From an uncultured Oscillibacter sp. (GTDB taxonomy: Bacteria > Bacillota > Clostridia > Oscillospirales > Oscillospiraceae), in NCBI GenBank assembly GCA_910577405.1, contig CAJTMG010000015.1, positions 1-64,000 of the forward strand: a stretch of 64,000 nucleotides of DNA, written 5' to 3'. The translations under genes were made by a program, and so were the position numbers. Below are positions 22,754-29,677 of this stretch, one piece after another (the first letter of the stretch is position 1; each line of letters opens with the position of its first letter). The notes beneath the pieces are model-generated. The model had not been told where the DNA came from. It searched no databases and worked only from the letters and a program-made list of their open reading frames with translations.

Positions 22754-23404
22754 TCAAATGTCCTCTAAAAACTGAATAGCCTCCTGCACAGTCGTAAATG
22801 TTTTGTGACTTTGACACAGCCAGCTATTGCGCTCATCCGAATCCTCTCTGACAGGCATTCCATCAGACATAAGGGCATCTAAAGTTCGATTACCATGTAA
22901 GACTGCCGTTTTATATTTCCGGGCGATGACTGAAGTTACGTCCTGATCTCCTTTAGTATAAGCGGGCGCAAAGTTCTGAAGGCGTTTTAACGTTCTCTCT
23001 TTGTCCGCAACAGTGTGGATGGACGGTACCGTCATCTCATAATGGAGCAGAAGCCAGTATTCGATGCACCCCGTTGTCATAAGCAGTCTGACGCGAATAC
23101 CAGGCTTTTTCCTCAGCTTACGAAGATAATTGACAATTTTGAGCCGTTGATCCCACTTGCCAGCATCCTCGTCCTCCACATCAAAGAAAAACCAGATTTC
23201 ATCGGTCACAACCGCATTGTCCCGATACCGTGCATCTTTAACGAACTTATCCTTTGCTTCCTGAAACAAGCCAGTCTGCGGCACACATTTAATAACCGCA
23301 GTATCCGCAAACTGTTCTTTCAAAAATCTGGCGTAGGCTTGTTCGCTTTCCCCTTCGCAGAAAACATAGATCAGCGGCTTTGTCTTTCTTGTCTGGCGTG
23401 CCAC
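22754..23404 (-). CDS. RloB-like TOPRIM-type protein (defence effector)
   Basis: The 216-residue protein has VFCEGESEQAYARFLK near residue 14 and IWFFFDVEDED near 70, the acidic motifs of the RloB/TOPRIM fold. In paired systems this partner is thought to be the nuclease-like effector. The start is GTG 23404 after GAGGAGGT, and it overlaps the regulatory zone of the ATPase stop (gap of 2 bases), so the two are one operon. The pair resembles the AbiL and PARIS-like two-gene anti-phage modules. Which of these it is closest to needs a profile search. Confidence 0.75.
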   Translation of the reverse strand: MARQTRKTKPLIYVFCEGESEQAYARFLKEQFADTAVIKCVPQTGLFQEAKDKFVKDARYRDNAVVTDEIWFFFDVEDEDAGKWDQRLKIVNYLRKLRKKPGIRVRLLMTTGCIEYWLLLHYEMTVPSIHTVADKERTLKRLQNFAPAYTKGDQDVTSVIARKYKTAVLHGNRTLDALMSDGMPVREDSDERNSWLCQSHKTFTTVQEAIQFLEDI

Positions 23405-23406
23405 AA

Positions 23407-24708
23407 TTATACCTCCTCGATATCCAGGTCGGGGGCAGCTCCGTATTTTCCCATCAGGTAGCCCTTACGAATATTCTCGTTTGCAGTGGCAGAAAAATCG
23501 CTGATGCTGTATAAGAATGAGCCTCCGCTTTTTTTGTCCTTGTCCACAAAGTAAATCTGGTCTTTACGAATCAAACCGGCGTCCAACAGCTCTGTATTGT
23601 GGGTGGTAAAAATAAGCTGTGCATGATTTGGATTTGATTTTGGGCTTTGAAATTTCGAGACGATCAACTGCATCAACAGCGGATGTATCCGGTTCTCCAA
23701 TTCATCCACAAGTAGAACGCCGCCACAGGATAACACATACTCAATAGCAGGCGCAAGGGCCATAAGCTGTCTTGTGCCGTCCGACTCGACAGACAACGGC
23801 AAGCCGTACAAATGTGCTTGACCGTCTTTATCCAGGCCGCGGTGGAATGCGGTGACGTCCACCTCTCCCATTTGCAGTTTGCGCTCGGAAATATTGGGAG
23901 CATCAGCTAACGTTTTCACAAACTGTTCCAGCGCAGCCTTTATACTTTCCGGGAGATCGGCCGGAAGCTGGTTCTCGGTTGTCAGCTCTGCGTTTTTCAC
24001 TTCAAATTTCATATCCTGAATTCCCAGGTCCGCCTCAACAGCATAACGTTTGATTGCTTGCAGCATATTGGGATTTTCCGAATATTCGATCAACTGGTCG
24101 GAGAGGTCCGTATAATCACGGGAAAACAGCAGGTGTTCCCGAAACCAGCGCATTGCAGACATGCAAGTCTTCTCGTTCATCGTACAGGCTACAGAAAAAT
24201 ACAACTGGTTCGGAGCTACCGCATCACTGATAAGCTCTCTCTTCCTCTTATCCGACCCCTCACGAAATTCAAAGACCTGCCCACTGCGGGAGAAGACCAT
24301 AGCCTTTTGTCCTTTCGGCCAATGATACAGGTATTCTCTGGCAATCGCCGTTTTTGTTGCAGAGAAACCATAGAGATATTTGATATTGTTCAGAATATAA
24401 GAAAATTCAAATGCGGTTGGCTTCTCCTGTGAAATGTCGTCCAGCAGGAAAGGCTGAACCGGAATCACTGCGGATTCATGCTGTGTTCTCTGAGCATTGC
24501 AGATGAACTTCACCCCAAACCAGAAAGCTCGGATCACATTGGTCTTTCCTCCCCCATTTTTTCCAAAGAGGGCTATAGACGGCAGACAACCGGTCGTTTT
24601 ATACGGAAGCAGGCACTCTTTCATCAAGTTCAATCCCATAGGCTCCATTGACATACAAGCCTCGTCACGGAAGGATCGATAATTTGAAAATTTGAATTCG
24701 ATCAGCAT
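23407..24708 (-). CDS. AAA15/21-type ATPase (RloA/AbiLi-like), defence partner
   Basis: The 433-residue protein starts MLIEFKFSNYRSFRDEA, typical of these ATPases. It has Walker A ALFGKNGGGKTNVIRA near residue 46, an ABC-like region near 310 (LSVESDGTRQLMAL), Walker B GGVLLVDELENRIHP near 333 and a sensor His in IFTTHN near 368. Such ATPases sense invading DNA or viral proteins and control a linked nuclease. It is followed by an RloB-like gene. Carriage on a mobile element fits superinfection exclusion. Confidence 0.85.
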   Translation of the reverse strand: MLIEFKFSNYRSFRDEACMSMEPMGLNLMKECLLPYKTTGCLPSIALFGKNGGGKTNVIRAFWFGVKFICNAQRTQHESAVIPVQPFLLDDISQEKPTAFEFSYILNNIKYLYGFSATKTAIAREYLYHWPKGQKAMVFSRSGQVFEFREGSDKRKRELISDAVAPNQLYFSVACTMNEKTCMSAMRWFREHLLFSRDYTDLSDQLIEYSENPNMLQAIKRYAVEADLGIQDMKFEVKNAELTTENQLPADLPESIKAALEQFVKTLADAPNISERKLQMGEVDVTAFHRGLDKDGQAHLYGLPLSVESDGTRQLMALAPAIEYVLSCGGVLLVDELENRIHPLLMQLIVSKFQSPKSNPNHAQLIFTTHNTELLDAGLIRKDQIYFVDKDKKSGGSFLYSISDFSATANENIRKGYLMGKYGAAPDLDIEEV

Positions 24709-24947
24709 AGCAATATCCTCCTCTCTTACAGTATAACCTATATTTCAACAAATGCAATCGAAAAAAAACACAGAATCGAATTATTTTAATCAGATTCCTG
24801 TGCTGTTGGTCGATTATCCTCTATTTTATATCAAACAGCGCCAGAAAGAAAGTCCTTGTAAATGTTTTTTCAGAAAATCCCACCCGGGAATTTTTCAGAT
24901 ATCAATTTAACACGTTTTCCTGTCACCTGCGTATGGAAAATGTAAAA

Positions 24948-24978
24948 GAAAGGGTCGCTGTTATACGACCCTAACCTT
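24948..24978 (-). terminator. Rho-independent terminator
   Basis: Minus strand AGGGTCG-tataacag-CGACCCT then TTCTTTT, after the gene at 24979. The rest of the gap 24709-24947 is AT-rich and shows no gene. Confidence 0.7.
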
Positions 24979-25140
24979 TCAGGTTCGGATTTTCTGTTTT
25001 ATGCTTTCTACTTTCTCCGCTACAACCCTTCTCATATCGGGATTAGAAAGTAACACCACCGACACACTAATAGCCGGAATGATCACTTGTCCAATCCAAA
25101 GACGCAATTCTCTACTGGCTTCGATTTGTTTATAAGTCAT
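24979..25140 (-). CDS. Small membrane protein, 53 aa
   Basis: ATG 25140 follows AAAGGAGGTATTTT and promoter copy 10. The product MTYKQIEASRELRLW... has one hydrophobic segment (IGQVIIPAISVSVVLLS) and a basic C-terminus. It is a one-gene unit with terminator. The function is unknown. Confidence 0.6.
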   Translation of the reverse strand: MTYKQIEASRELRLWIGQVIIPAISVSVVLLSNPDMRRVVAEKVESIKQKIRT

Positions 25141-25154
25141 AAAATACCTCCTTT

Positions 25155-25183
25155 CCATAAAAGAGCTTGTAAAATATGCGAAA
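25155..25183 (-). promoter_or_regulatory. 29-bp promoter element, copy 10
   Basis: Minus strand TTTCGC-N15-TTTTATGG followed directly by AAAGGAGG, close to the consensus. Confidence 0.65.
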
Positions 25184-25226
25184 CTAAAAGAGAAGAGGCA
25201 GTGTTTCCACAACCTCCTCGCTCTAA
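25184..25226 (-). terminator. Rho-independent terminator
   Basis: Minus strand GAGGAGG-ttgtggaaacactg-CCTCTTC then TCTTTTAG, after the gene at 25227 and leading straight into promoter copy 10. Confidence 0.65.
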
Positions 25227-25472
25227 TTAATCTTCTTCTACCAGGCACCTATCCATAAACTTGTCCAGCTTGTCCATCAACCTGTCCTGTTTCTCGAACA
25301 CGTCACCACAGAGATCAATGAGCCGGTTGACCAGGATCAGGGCCTTGGCGGTCGTCATGACTTCTCCTGCGTCCATATCACACACAGAATCCTTCATAGC
25401 GCTCGTCAGTACCATTACCTTGGCTTCCGCCATAATCTCTCTGTACTCCTTGCTCAGATTCTTCTTTTCCAT
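25227..25472 (-). CDS. Helical protein, 81 aa
   Basis: ATG 25472 follows CAGGAGGAAA. The product (MEKKNLSKEYREIMAEAKV...) is Met-, Asp- and Leu-rich and probably all-helical (DVFEKQDRLMDKLDKFMDR). No family is recognised. It lies 46 bases after promoter copy 11. Confidence 0.6.
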   Translation of the reverse strand: MEKKNLSKEYREIMAEAKVMVLTSAMKDSVCDMDAGEVMTTAKALILVNRLIDLCGDVFEKQDRLMDKLDKFMDRCLVEED

Positions 25473-25517
25473 AGTTGTTTCCTCCTGAAAATAAGTTTTG
25501 GATAAACCTATTGGTTT

Positions 25518-25546
25518 CCATAATAGGAGTTGCAATTTTCGCGCAA
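25518..25546 (-). promoter_or_regulatory. 29-bp promoter element, copy 11
   Basis: Minus strand TTGCGC-N15-TATTATGG, starting right after the stop of the gene at 25549. Confidence 0.65.
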
Positions 25547-25548
25547 GA

Positions 25549-25968
25549 CTACGGACGTTCTTTGTTCAGGAGCCAGAAAAACCGTCTGTACCGGTCATAG
25601 TAGGTATCTTTGGAGCAGGGAATTCCAAATCGGGTTTTAAGCGCGTCATAGGCCCAGCCTTCGGTCACGCCCAGCAAAATATAACGTGCCAATTCCGGGT
25701 CGGCCTTCTCCGCAATACGATTAACCAGGTCCATGCGTTCGGAATAGTAGGCTTTACTAATCGCGCACTTAGCAGTCGGATCACTGCAAGCATGATGAGT
25801 CACAAATATGGACAGGTCTTCAGGGCGTTTGCTCAAACCATCCAAGGCAGCGTATGCTTTCTTCCAAATAGGATACTGGAGACAGAAATGCTTCAGCTCA
25901 TAGTACCGGTGCCGCTCAATCCAATACGGGTTCTGCGCCGACACTTCGGGACGAATCGTAGTGCCCAT
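25549..25968 (-). CDS. Phage protein with helix-turn-helix look, 139 aa
   Basis: The sequence RPEVSAQNPYWIERHRYYELKHFC..., SDPTAKCAISKAYYSERM, and PCSKDTYYDRYRRFFWLL is of a type I recall from Clostridia prophages. There it sits among regulatory or late-gene activator genes (ArpU/RinA-like sizes). The C-terminal segment GVTEGWAYDALKTRFGIPCSKDTYYD fits a helix-turn-helix. It may regulate element transcription, but this is inference. Confidence 0.55.
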   Translation of the reverse strand: MGTTIRPEVSAQNPYWIERHRYYELKHFCLQYPIWKKAYAALDGLSKRPEDLSIFVTHHACSDPTAKCAISKAYYSERMDLVNRIAEKADPELARYILLGVTEGWAYDALKTRFGIPCSKDTYYDRYRRFFWLLNKERP

Positions 25969-26070
25969 AATTTACCTTCTTCCTTTCCGTTCAGATAAAA
26001 ATCCAAGAACCTCCTTTCTGTGTTCATTCTAAGGTTTCAGTTTCTTTTTGTTAAAACAAAGTCGGTCAAA

Positions 26071-26101
26071 AAGAAAGAGACCCTGTTACGGACCTCCTTC
26101 A
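26071..26101 (-). terminator. Rho-independent terminator
   Basis: Minus strand GAGGTCC-gtaaca-GGGTCTC with wobble pairs, then TTTCTTTTT, at the end of the gene at 26086. Confidence 0.65.
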
Positions 26102-26412
26102 ACAGAACAAATTACTTTTTTCGCGCGCCATCGTTCCATAGTTGCTTCACAGGGATAATCTTCAAATCCAAGTGTTTCACAGGTAATCAGTCCTTCCCTC
26201 ACGCCCACGATAACCTCCGCCTCGTACTGTTTGAATGGAAATATAAACGGGGGTATCTCTCTATGAATAGCCCCGCACTGTTCGCATCTCAGACGGCGAA
26301 TCCTAACCCAGTTGGTTACTCGGTTTTTCGTCCGTACAATTCTGGGGACCATCCCATAATACTTCAACTCCCCTCCGCATTTGGGACAGATAGAGACATT
26401 CTCTCTAACCAT
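26086..26412 (-). CDS. DUF6431-like zinc-ribbon protein, 108 aa
   Basis: Residues 9-12 (CPKC) and 44-47 (CEQC) form a zinc ribbon. RIRRLRCEQCGAIHREIPPFIFPFKQY and a C-terminal ...CEATMERWRAKK resemble DUF6431 proteins, which occur in mobile elements and may bind DNA like transposase N-termini. Two operator-like repeats lie 15-48 bases upstream of its start, so it may be autoregulated. Confidence 0.6.
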   Translation of the reverse strand: MVRENVSICPKCGGELKYYGMVPRIVRTKNRVTNWVRIRRLRCEQCGAIHREIPPFIFPFKQYEAEVIVGVREGLITCETLGFEDYPCEATMERWRAKKVICSVEGGP

Positions 26413-26426
26413 AGCCGGGCCTCCCC

Positions 26427-26460
26427 TAATCTAGGTTAGAATCATGTCTAATCTAGGATA
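26427..26460. promoter_or_regulatory. Pair of operator-like repeats
   Basis: TAATCTAGGTTA (26427-26438) and TAATCTAGGATA (26449-26460) are near-palindromes (TAAYCTAGRTTA), 22 bp apart from start to start. That is two helix turns, so they lie on the same DNA face. They lie between the DUF6431-like gene and a TTGACA-N18-TATGAT promoter (26481-26510) that reads to the right. Confidence 0.6.
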
Positions 26461-26480
26461 GATTATTGTTCAAGAAACAA

Positions 26481-26510
26481 CTTGACAATTTTCTAAACTA
26501 TGGTATATGA
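26481..26510 (+). promoter_or_regulatory. Possible rightward promoter
   Basis: TTGACA, 18 bases, TATGAT. No plus-strand gene follows closely, so a transcript would be antisense to the tRNA-like gene at 26543. A leftward promoter for the gene at 26086 overlaps it (TTGTCA-N17-TAATCT). Confidence 0.35.
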
Positions 26511-26542
26511 TTTAAGTGGGTAGCGCAAGGGTCAAATAAAAA

Positions 26543-26656
26543 AAGAAATAGCCCCGGAATCGAACCGGTTTGGTAATACATTCTCCTGACTAACTGAATG
26601 CTTCCAAAGCTTACACCTATAATGCAGGCCATCCTCACTCCCATCAAGCTGGCTTT
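26543..26656 (-). ncRNA. Enlarged tRNA-like RNA
   Basis: On the minus strand the T arm (CCGG-TTCGATT-CCGG) and a 10-bp outer stem AGAAAAAGCC/GGCTATTTCT with one mismatch are clear. The T-run after the stem ends the RNA. The part between is about 82 bases instead of about 40, and no standard D and anticodon arms fit. GC-TTTGGAA-GC could hold a TGG (Pro) anticodon, but its stem is poor. It starts next to promoter copy 12, like the RNAs at 19339 and 20160. Confidence 0.5.
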
Positions 26657-26660
26657 TTCT

Positions 26661-26689
26661 TCATAATAGACAATGTAAAATTCGCGCAA
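26661..26689 (-). promoter_or_regulatory. 29-bp promoter element, copy 12
   Basis: Minus strand TTGCGC-N15-TATTATGA, fused to the T-run of the terminator at 26690 and followed directly by the enlarged tRNA-like RNA. Confidence 0.65.
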
Positions 26690-26720
26690 AAAGAAGAGGC
26701 CCTGTTACAGGCCCCTCCCT
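26690..26720 (-). terminator. Rho-independent terminator (near copy of 20268)
   Basis: Minus strand GGAGGGGCCTG-taac-AGGGCCTCTTC then TTTTTGC. It ends the gene remnant at 26735. Confidence 0.8.
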
Positions 26721-26734
26721 TGGTCATCATTTCC

Positions 26735-26842
26735 TTAAATGAATCCGATGAGCATAGTAACTTTTGTGTCGTCCGGAACGATGCCGTGTTTTACAAACTC
26801 GTCTCCAAGTCGACCAAGAAGGTCATATTGATGAAAAAAGAG
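26735..26842 (-). pseudogene. 3' remnant of a leftward gene at the element's edge
   Basis: A minus-strand frame reads DLLGRLGDEFVKHGIVPDDTKVTMLIGFI and stops just before a strong terminator. It looks like a true protein end, but an in-frame stop (26843-26845) lies a few codons upstream and no start codon is available. The element's sequence thus seems to break near 26,830. Confidence 0.5.
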
Positions 26843-26953
26843 TCACTTTCTCACTCGCTTTATGCTGATTGTTTAGGCGAAGGCTTACGTCTAGCCAAGG
26901 AGCGGATGAACGAAAAGAACGTCTACTATATGAACCCGTCCTTCGACAAATAA
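26831..26953 (+). CDS. Possible short plus-strand ORF, 40 aa
   Basis: ATG 26831 has AAGAAGGT 10 bases upstream. The frame codes MKKESLSHSLYADCLGEGLR... and ends at 26953. The residue mix is protein-like, but no family is recognised. It lies across the supposed junction and may be the tail of a truncated chromosomal gene. Confidence 0.3.
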   Translation: MKKESLSHSLYADCLGEGLRLAKERMNEKNVYYMNPSFDK

Positions 26954-27010
26954 CGAAAGCGACGGTTTTCCGGCCATCGTGTTCTGCACTGAACCCGCAA
27001 TCTGGCTGGA

Positions 27011-27058
27011 GGCAAAAAAAGGGCTTGCCGTCTACGATTACAGGCGGCAAGTCCTTTT
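27011..27058 (-). terminator. Rho-independent terminator
   Basis: Minus strand GGACTTGCCG-(14-base loop)-CGGCAAGCCC then TTTTTTT, after the gene at 27106. First clearly chromosomal signal of the window. Confidence 0.85.
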
Positions 27059-27105
27059 GCTGTAAGATTTCACTACATATCCAAGGCAGGAGAATCCGTT
27101 TACCT

Positions 27106-28908
27106 TCAAGCAGCATTATCGGAAGGCACAGTGTTCTCCGACGACTCTTCCCCCTCAAAGAGGAATCCGGTAGCGGGAACGATGCCGTTTTTGGGGAACT
27201 CGGCGCCATCCAGAACGTAAGTGTACTGAATCGTATCGCCCACATCCAGCAGCACTGCCCGAGGCGTTTCGGCAGCACTGAAATCCAAGTATCCCAGCGC
27301 GCCCTCCATACGAACATAGTAGTGGGTATTTCCGCTGATAACAGCCGTACGAATCTCCACAATCTTCCCCGTTTGGGTCTGGGTGCTCCCGGCTACGACG
27401 TTCTGCTGACCGGCGCTGATCAGTCCGCGGTTTGCCAGGGTCTGACGGTAGCTGTTTTCGCAGTCGGCCACGGTAGAGCCTGTAGAAACGATGTCATACT
27501 GCTGGACGTTGACCATGGCGTACATTTTCACCAGACCGTCCTGTCCCTTAAGAGTCATAAAATAGGTGGGCTGGTCGGCAATATTCAGCAGCAGCGGAAA
27601 GGTAGCCTCATAACGCATCTGCTGGACCTGGCTTTCAGCGGACGCCTTGGCAGAATACTCCTCCGCACCGGCGATGGCATAGAAGCTGGTCTCCTTTGTA
27701 CGCTGATTGGAGAGGATAAACCCGATATTGGACTCGTCGGACGTAACAGAGGTCACGCCGGTATAAACATACACATCGTCGTCAATAGCGATATAGTTAC
27801 AGCCCTCAGTGGTAACAGTCACATCCCTTTGACCAAAGATGGAGTTAATAAATCCGTTGTGATACTGACCGTAATAATCATACTGTTGCAAAATAATATC
27901 GTCCGAATACAGGCGGTCCACCCAATTGGGAACCTCATCATAAAACTCGCAGTCACCGGTAATGGCGTTCACCAGCACAGCCCCCTTCACGTCCACGCCG
28001 CCGAACAGTCCAATAGTCCGTACAATCCGGGGACAAACCCAATACGGCGTCCCCTCCTCGTCAATCTCAAACATCGGCTCGTCGAACATCATCGTCGGGA
28101 AATGGAAGCGCAGATGCCGGTATAGATTCCGTCCGAGGTGTTCCGCAGTGGTGTAGCGCATTCCCTGCTCCAGACGGACCACCTCCGCCTCCTGACTGAC
28201 CATATCAATAATCATATAAGCAGGCAGACCGTCGCCGCGGTTAGTGAGCCACTTAATCAAGTCTCCGTAACGCAGGGAGGTCACGCGCACAGGCCGGCCC
28301 CGATAGTTAATCTGTGTATAGTCGTCCAGAATCTCGAACTGCGACACCATATCAGCCAATTCGCCCAGCTTCCGGGCGCCCAGTCTTGCAGCGGAATCGG
28401 AGTCCAGCATAGGAATCTGGTCATAAGAGATCTCATCTACTTCCGCAGTAAAATCGCCGGTCCGAATCGGCAGCAGTTTACTATAGGCCCCTGCCCGCAG
28501 CACCACCCAGGAGGAAATCCCGCCCAAGGCCAGGGCCACAATCAAAAGACACACCGCCAGGAATGGGATTGCACACTGTTTCCGCACGAATTTCAGATAC
28601 GCCTTTGCGCCGCCGTCTCCCTGAAAGCCCGAGGTCACCATAGCGCACACGCAATAGATGGCGCAGACCAGGAACGCGAAGATATAGAACTCCTCCGCGT
28701 GGAGATTTAGAGCAGGCAGTTCCAGATAGAAGTAAACCAGCCCAAAGACCAAGGTTACCGCCAAATTGGTCAGTGTACGGGCCAGTGGGCTTCGGAAGGC
28801 GCGGCGCTTCTTCGGGTTCCTCCGGGGCCGGGGCGGACGTCCATCCGGATTGAACCCGCCGCCATAGGCATTGGGATCTCCGCCGCCAAAACGAAAAATA
28901 AAAGCCAT
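27106..28908 (-). CDS. Conserved membrane protein with large outer domain, 600 aa
   Basis: After a Gly/Pro/Arg-rich start there are three membrane segments (near residues 49-75, 78-98 and 117-140). A domain of over 450 residues outside the membrane follows, with the stretches DEISYDQIPMLDSDSAARLG, GLPAYMIIDMV, HLRFHFPT and NGFINSIFGQ. I recall closely similar proteins in many Oscillospiraceae and Lachnospiraceae, sometimes labelled 'Tat pathway signal', but no Tat motif is visible here and the function is unknown. AAAGGAGC lies before the start; ATG 28908 is preferred to an upstream TTG. Confidence 0.7.
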   Translation of the reverse strand: MAFIFRFGGGDPNAYGGGFNPDGRPPRPRRNPKKRRAFRSPLARTLTNLAVTLVFGLVYFYLELPALNLHAEEFYIFAFLVCAIYCVCAMVTSGFQGDGGAKAYLKFVRKQCAIPFLAVCLLIVALALGGISSWVVLRAGAYSKLLPIRTGDFTAEVDEISYDQIPMLDSDSAARLGARKLGELADMVSQFEILDDYTQINYRGRPVRVTSLRYGDLIKWLTNRGDGLPAYMIIDMVSQEAEVVRLEQGMRYTTAEHLGRNLYRHLRFHFPTMMFDEPMFEIDEEGTPYWVCPRIVRTIGLFGGVDVKGAVLVNAITGDCEFYDEVPNWVDRLYSDDIILQQYDYYGQYHNGFINSIFGQRDVTVTTEGCNYIAIDDDVYVYTGVTSVTSDESNIGFILSNQRTKETSFYAIAGAEEYSAKASAESQVQQMRYEATFPLLLNIADQPTYFMTLKGQDGLVKMYAMVNVQQYDIVSTGSTVADCENSYRQTLANRGLISAGQQNVVAGSTQTQTGKIVEIRTAVISGNTHYYVRMEGALGYLDFSAAETPRAVLLDVGDTIQYTYVLDGAEFPKNGIVPATGFLFEGEESSENTVPSDNAA

Positions 28909-29080
28909 TTTACACAATGCTCCTTTCTGTTTCTAAAATTATCATACACCCAAAGTATGAATAAATCAAGTTTCCCCCTAAAATAGAAAAACTTGCGTGA
29001 AGTCTTTACAGTCCGTGTACTTTATGCGATACTTCCTCTGTCCGGCCCAAGATGATCCGGAAAAATTTTTCTGCCGTCCG

Positions 29081-29108
29081 GGAACAAAAGGCCAGTCTCC
29101 GGCGTGTT
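29081..29108 (+). promoter_or_regulatory. ECF-type promoter (probable autoregulation)
   Basis: GGAACA, 16 bases, CGTGTT matches the ECF sigma promoter layout (GGAAC-N16-CGT), 45 bases before the sigma factor gene. Confidence 0.5.
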
Positions 29109-29152
29109 GTAAGTGAAAGGCGCTTTTCAAACAAAGGAAAGGAGGCGCTGCT

Positions 29153-29677
29153 TTGACAGAACAGGAATTGAGCAACGCCATGAGGATGCACGGGGACATG
29201 GTCTACCGGTTAGCCCTGTGCCGTCTGCAAAGCGTGCCGGACGCGGAGGACGTATATCAGGACGTCTTTCTGCGGTATTACGGCCAGCAAACCACCGGCT
29301 GGGACGGCGAGCATATAAAAGCCTGGCTGATCCGGTGTACCCTGAACCGCTGTGCAGACATTGGCCGTTCCCGGTCCCGGATTCTCTCGCTGGAGGACGT
29401 GCCGGAGCTTGCAGCGAACCCGGACCCAGCGGCGGCAGAACTTTGGGACGCCGTGGCCCGCCTGCCGGAAGACTTCCGCACGCCAATACACCTCTATTAT
29501 GGCGAGGGCATTCCCACCGGTGAGATTGCCGCTCTTCTGCACATCCCTGCCGCCACCGTCCGCAGTCGTATGCACCGCGCGCGGATGCAGCTGAAACATC
29601 TCTTGGGAGGTTCTGACGATGAAGAACAATTATTGGAAGCTGACCCAGACCATCCACGTACCCGATGGGCTGAATGA
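29153..29677 (+). CDS. ECF-family RNA polymerase sigma factor
   Basis: The 174-residue protein has region 2 (YRLALCRLQSVPDAEDVYQDVFLRYY, residues 18-43) and region 4 (LPEDFRTPIHLYYGEGIPTGEIAALLHIPAATVRSRMHRARMQLK, near 103-148), the normal ECF design. It starts with TTG 29153 after GGAAAGGAGG. The next gene begins inside its 3' end (59-base overlap), as is usual for sigma and anti-sigma pairs. It should direct transcription of a small regulon under an envelope signal. Confidence 0.9.
   Translation: MTEQELSNAMRMHGDMVYRLALCRLQSVPDAEDVYQDVFLRYYGQQTTGWDGEHIKAWLIRCTLNRCADIGRSRSRILSLEDVPELAANPDPAAAELWDAVARLPEDFRTPIHLYYGEGIPTGEIAALLHIPAATVRSRMHRARMQLKHLLGGSDDEEQLLEADPDHPRTRWAE

Noticed and set aside
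26498..26689. 63-codon minus-strand frame
   Set aside because: It covers the tRNA-like RNA and promoter copy 12 and has no proper ribosome binding site.
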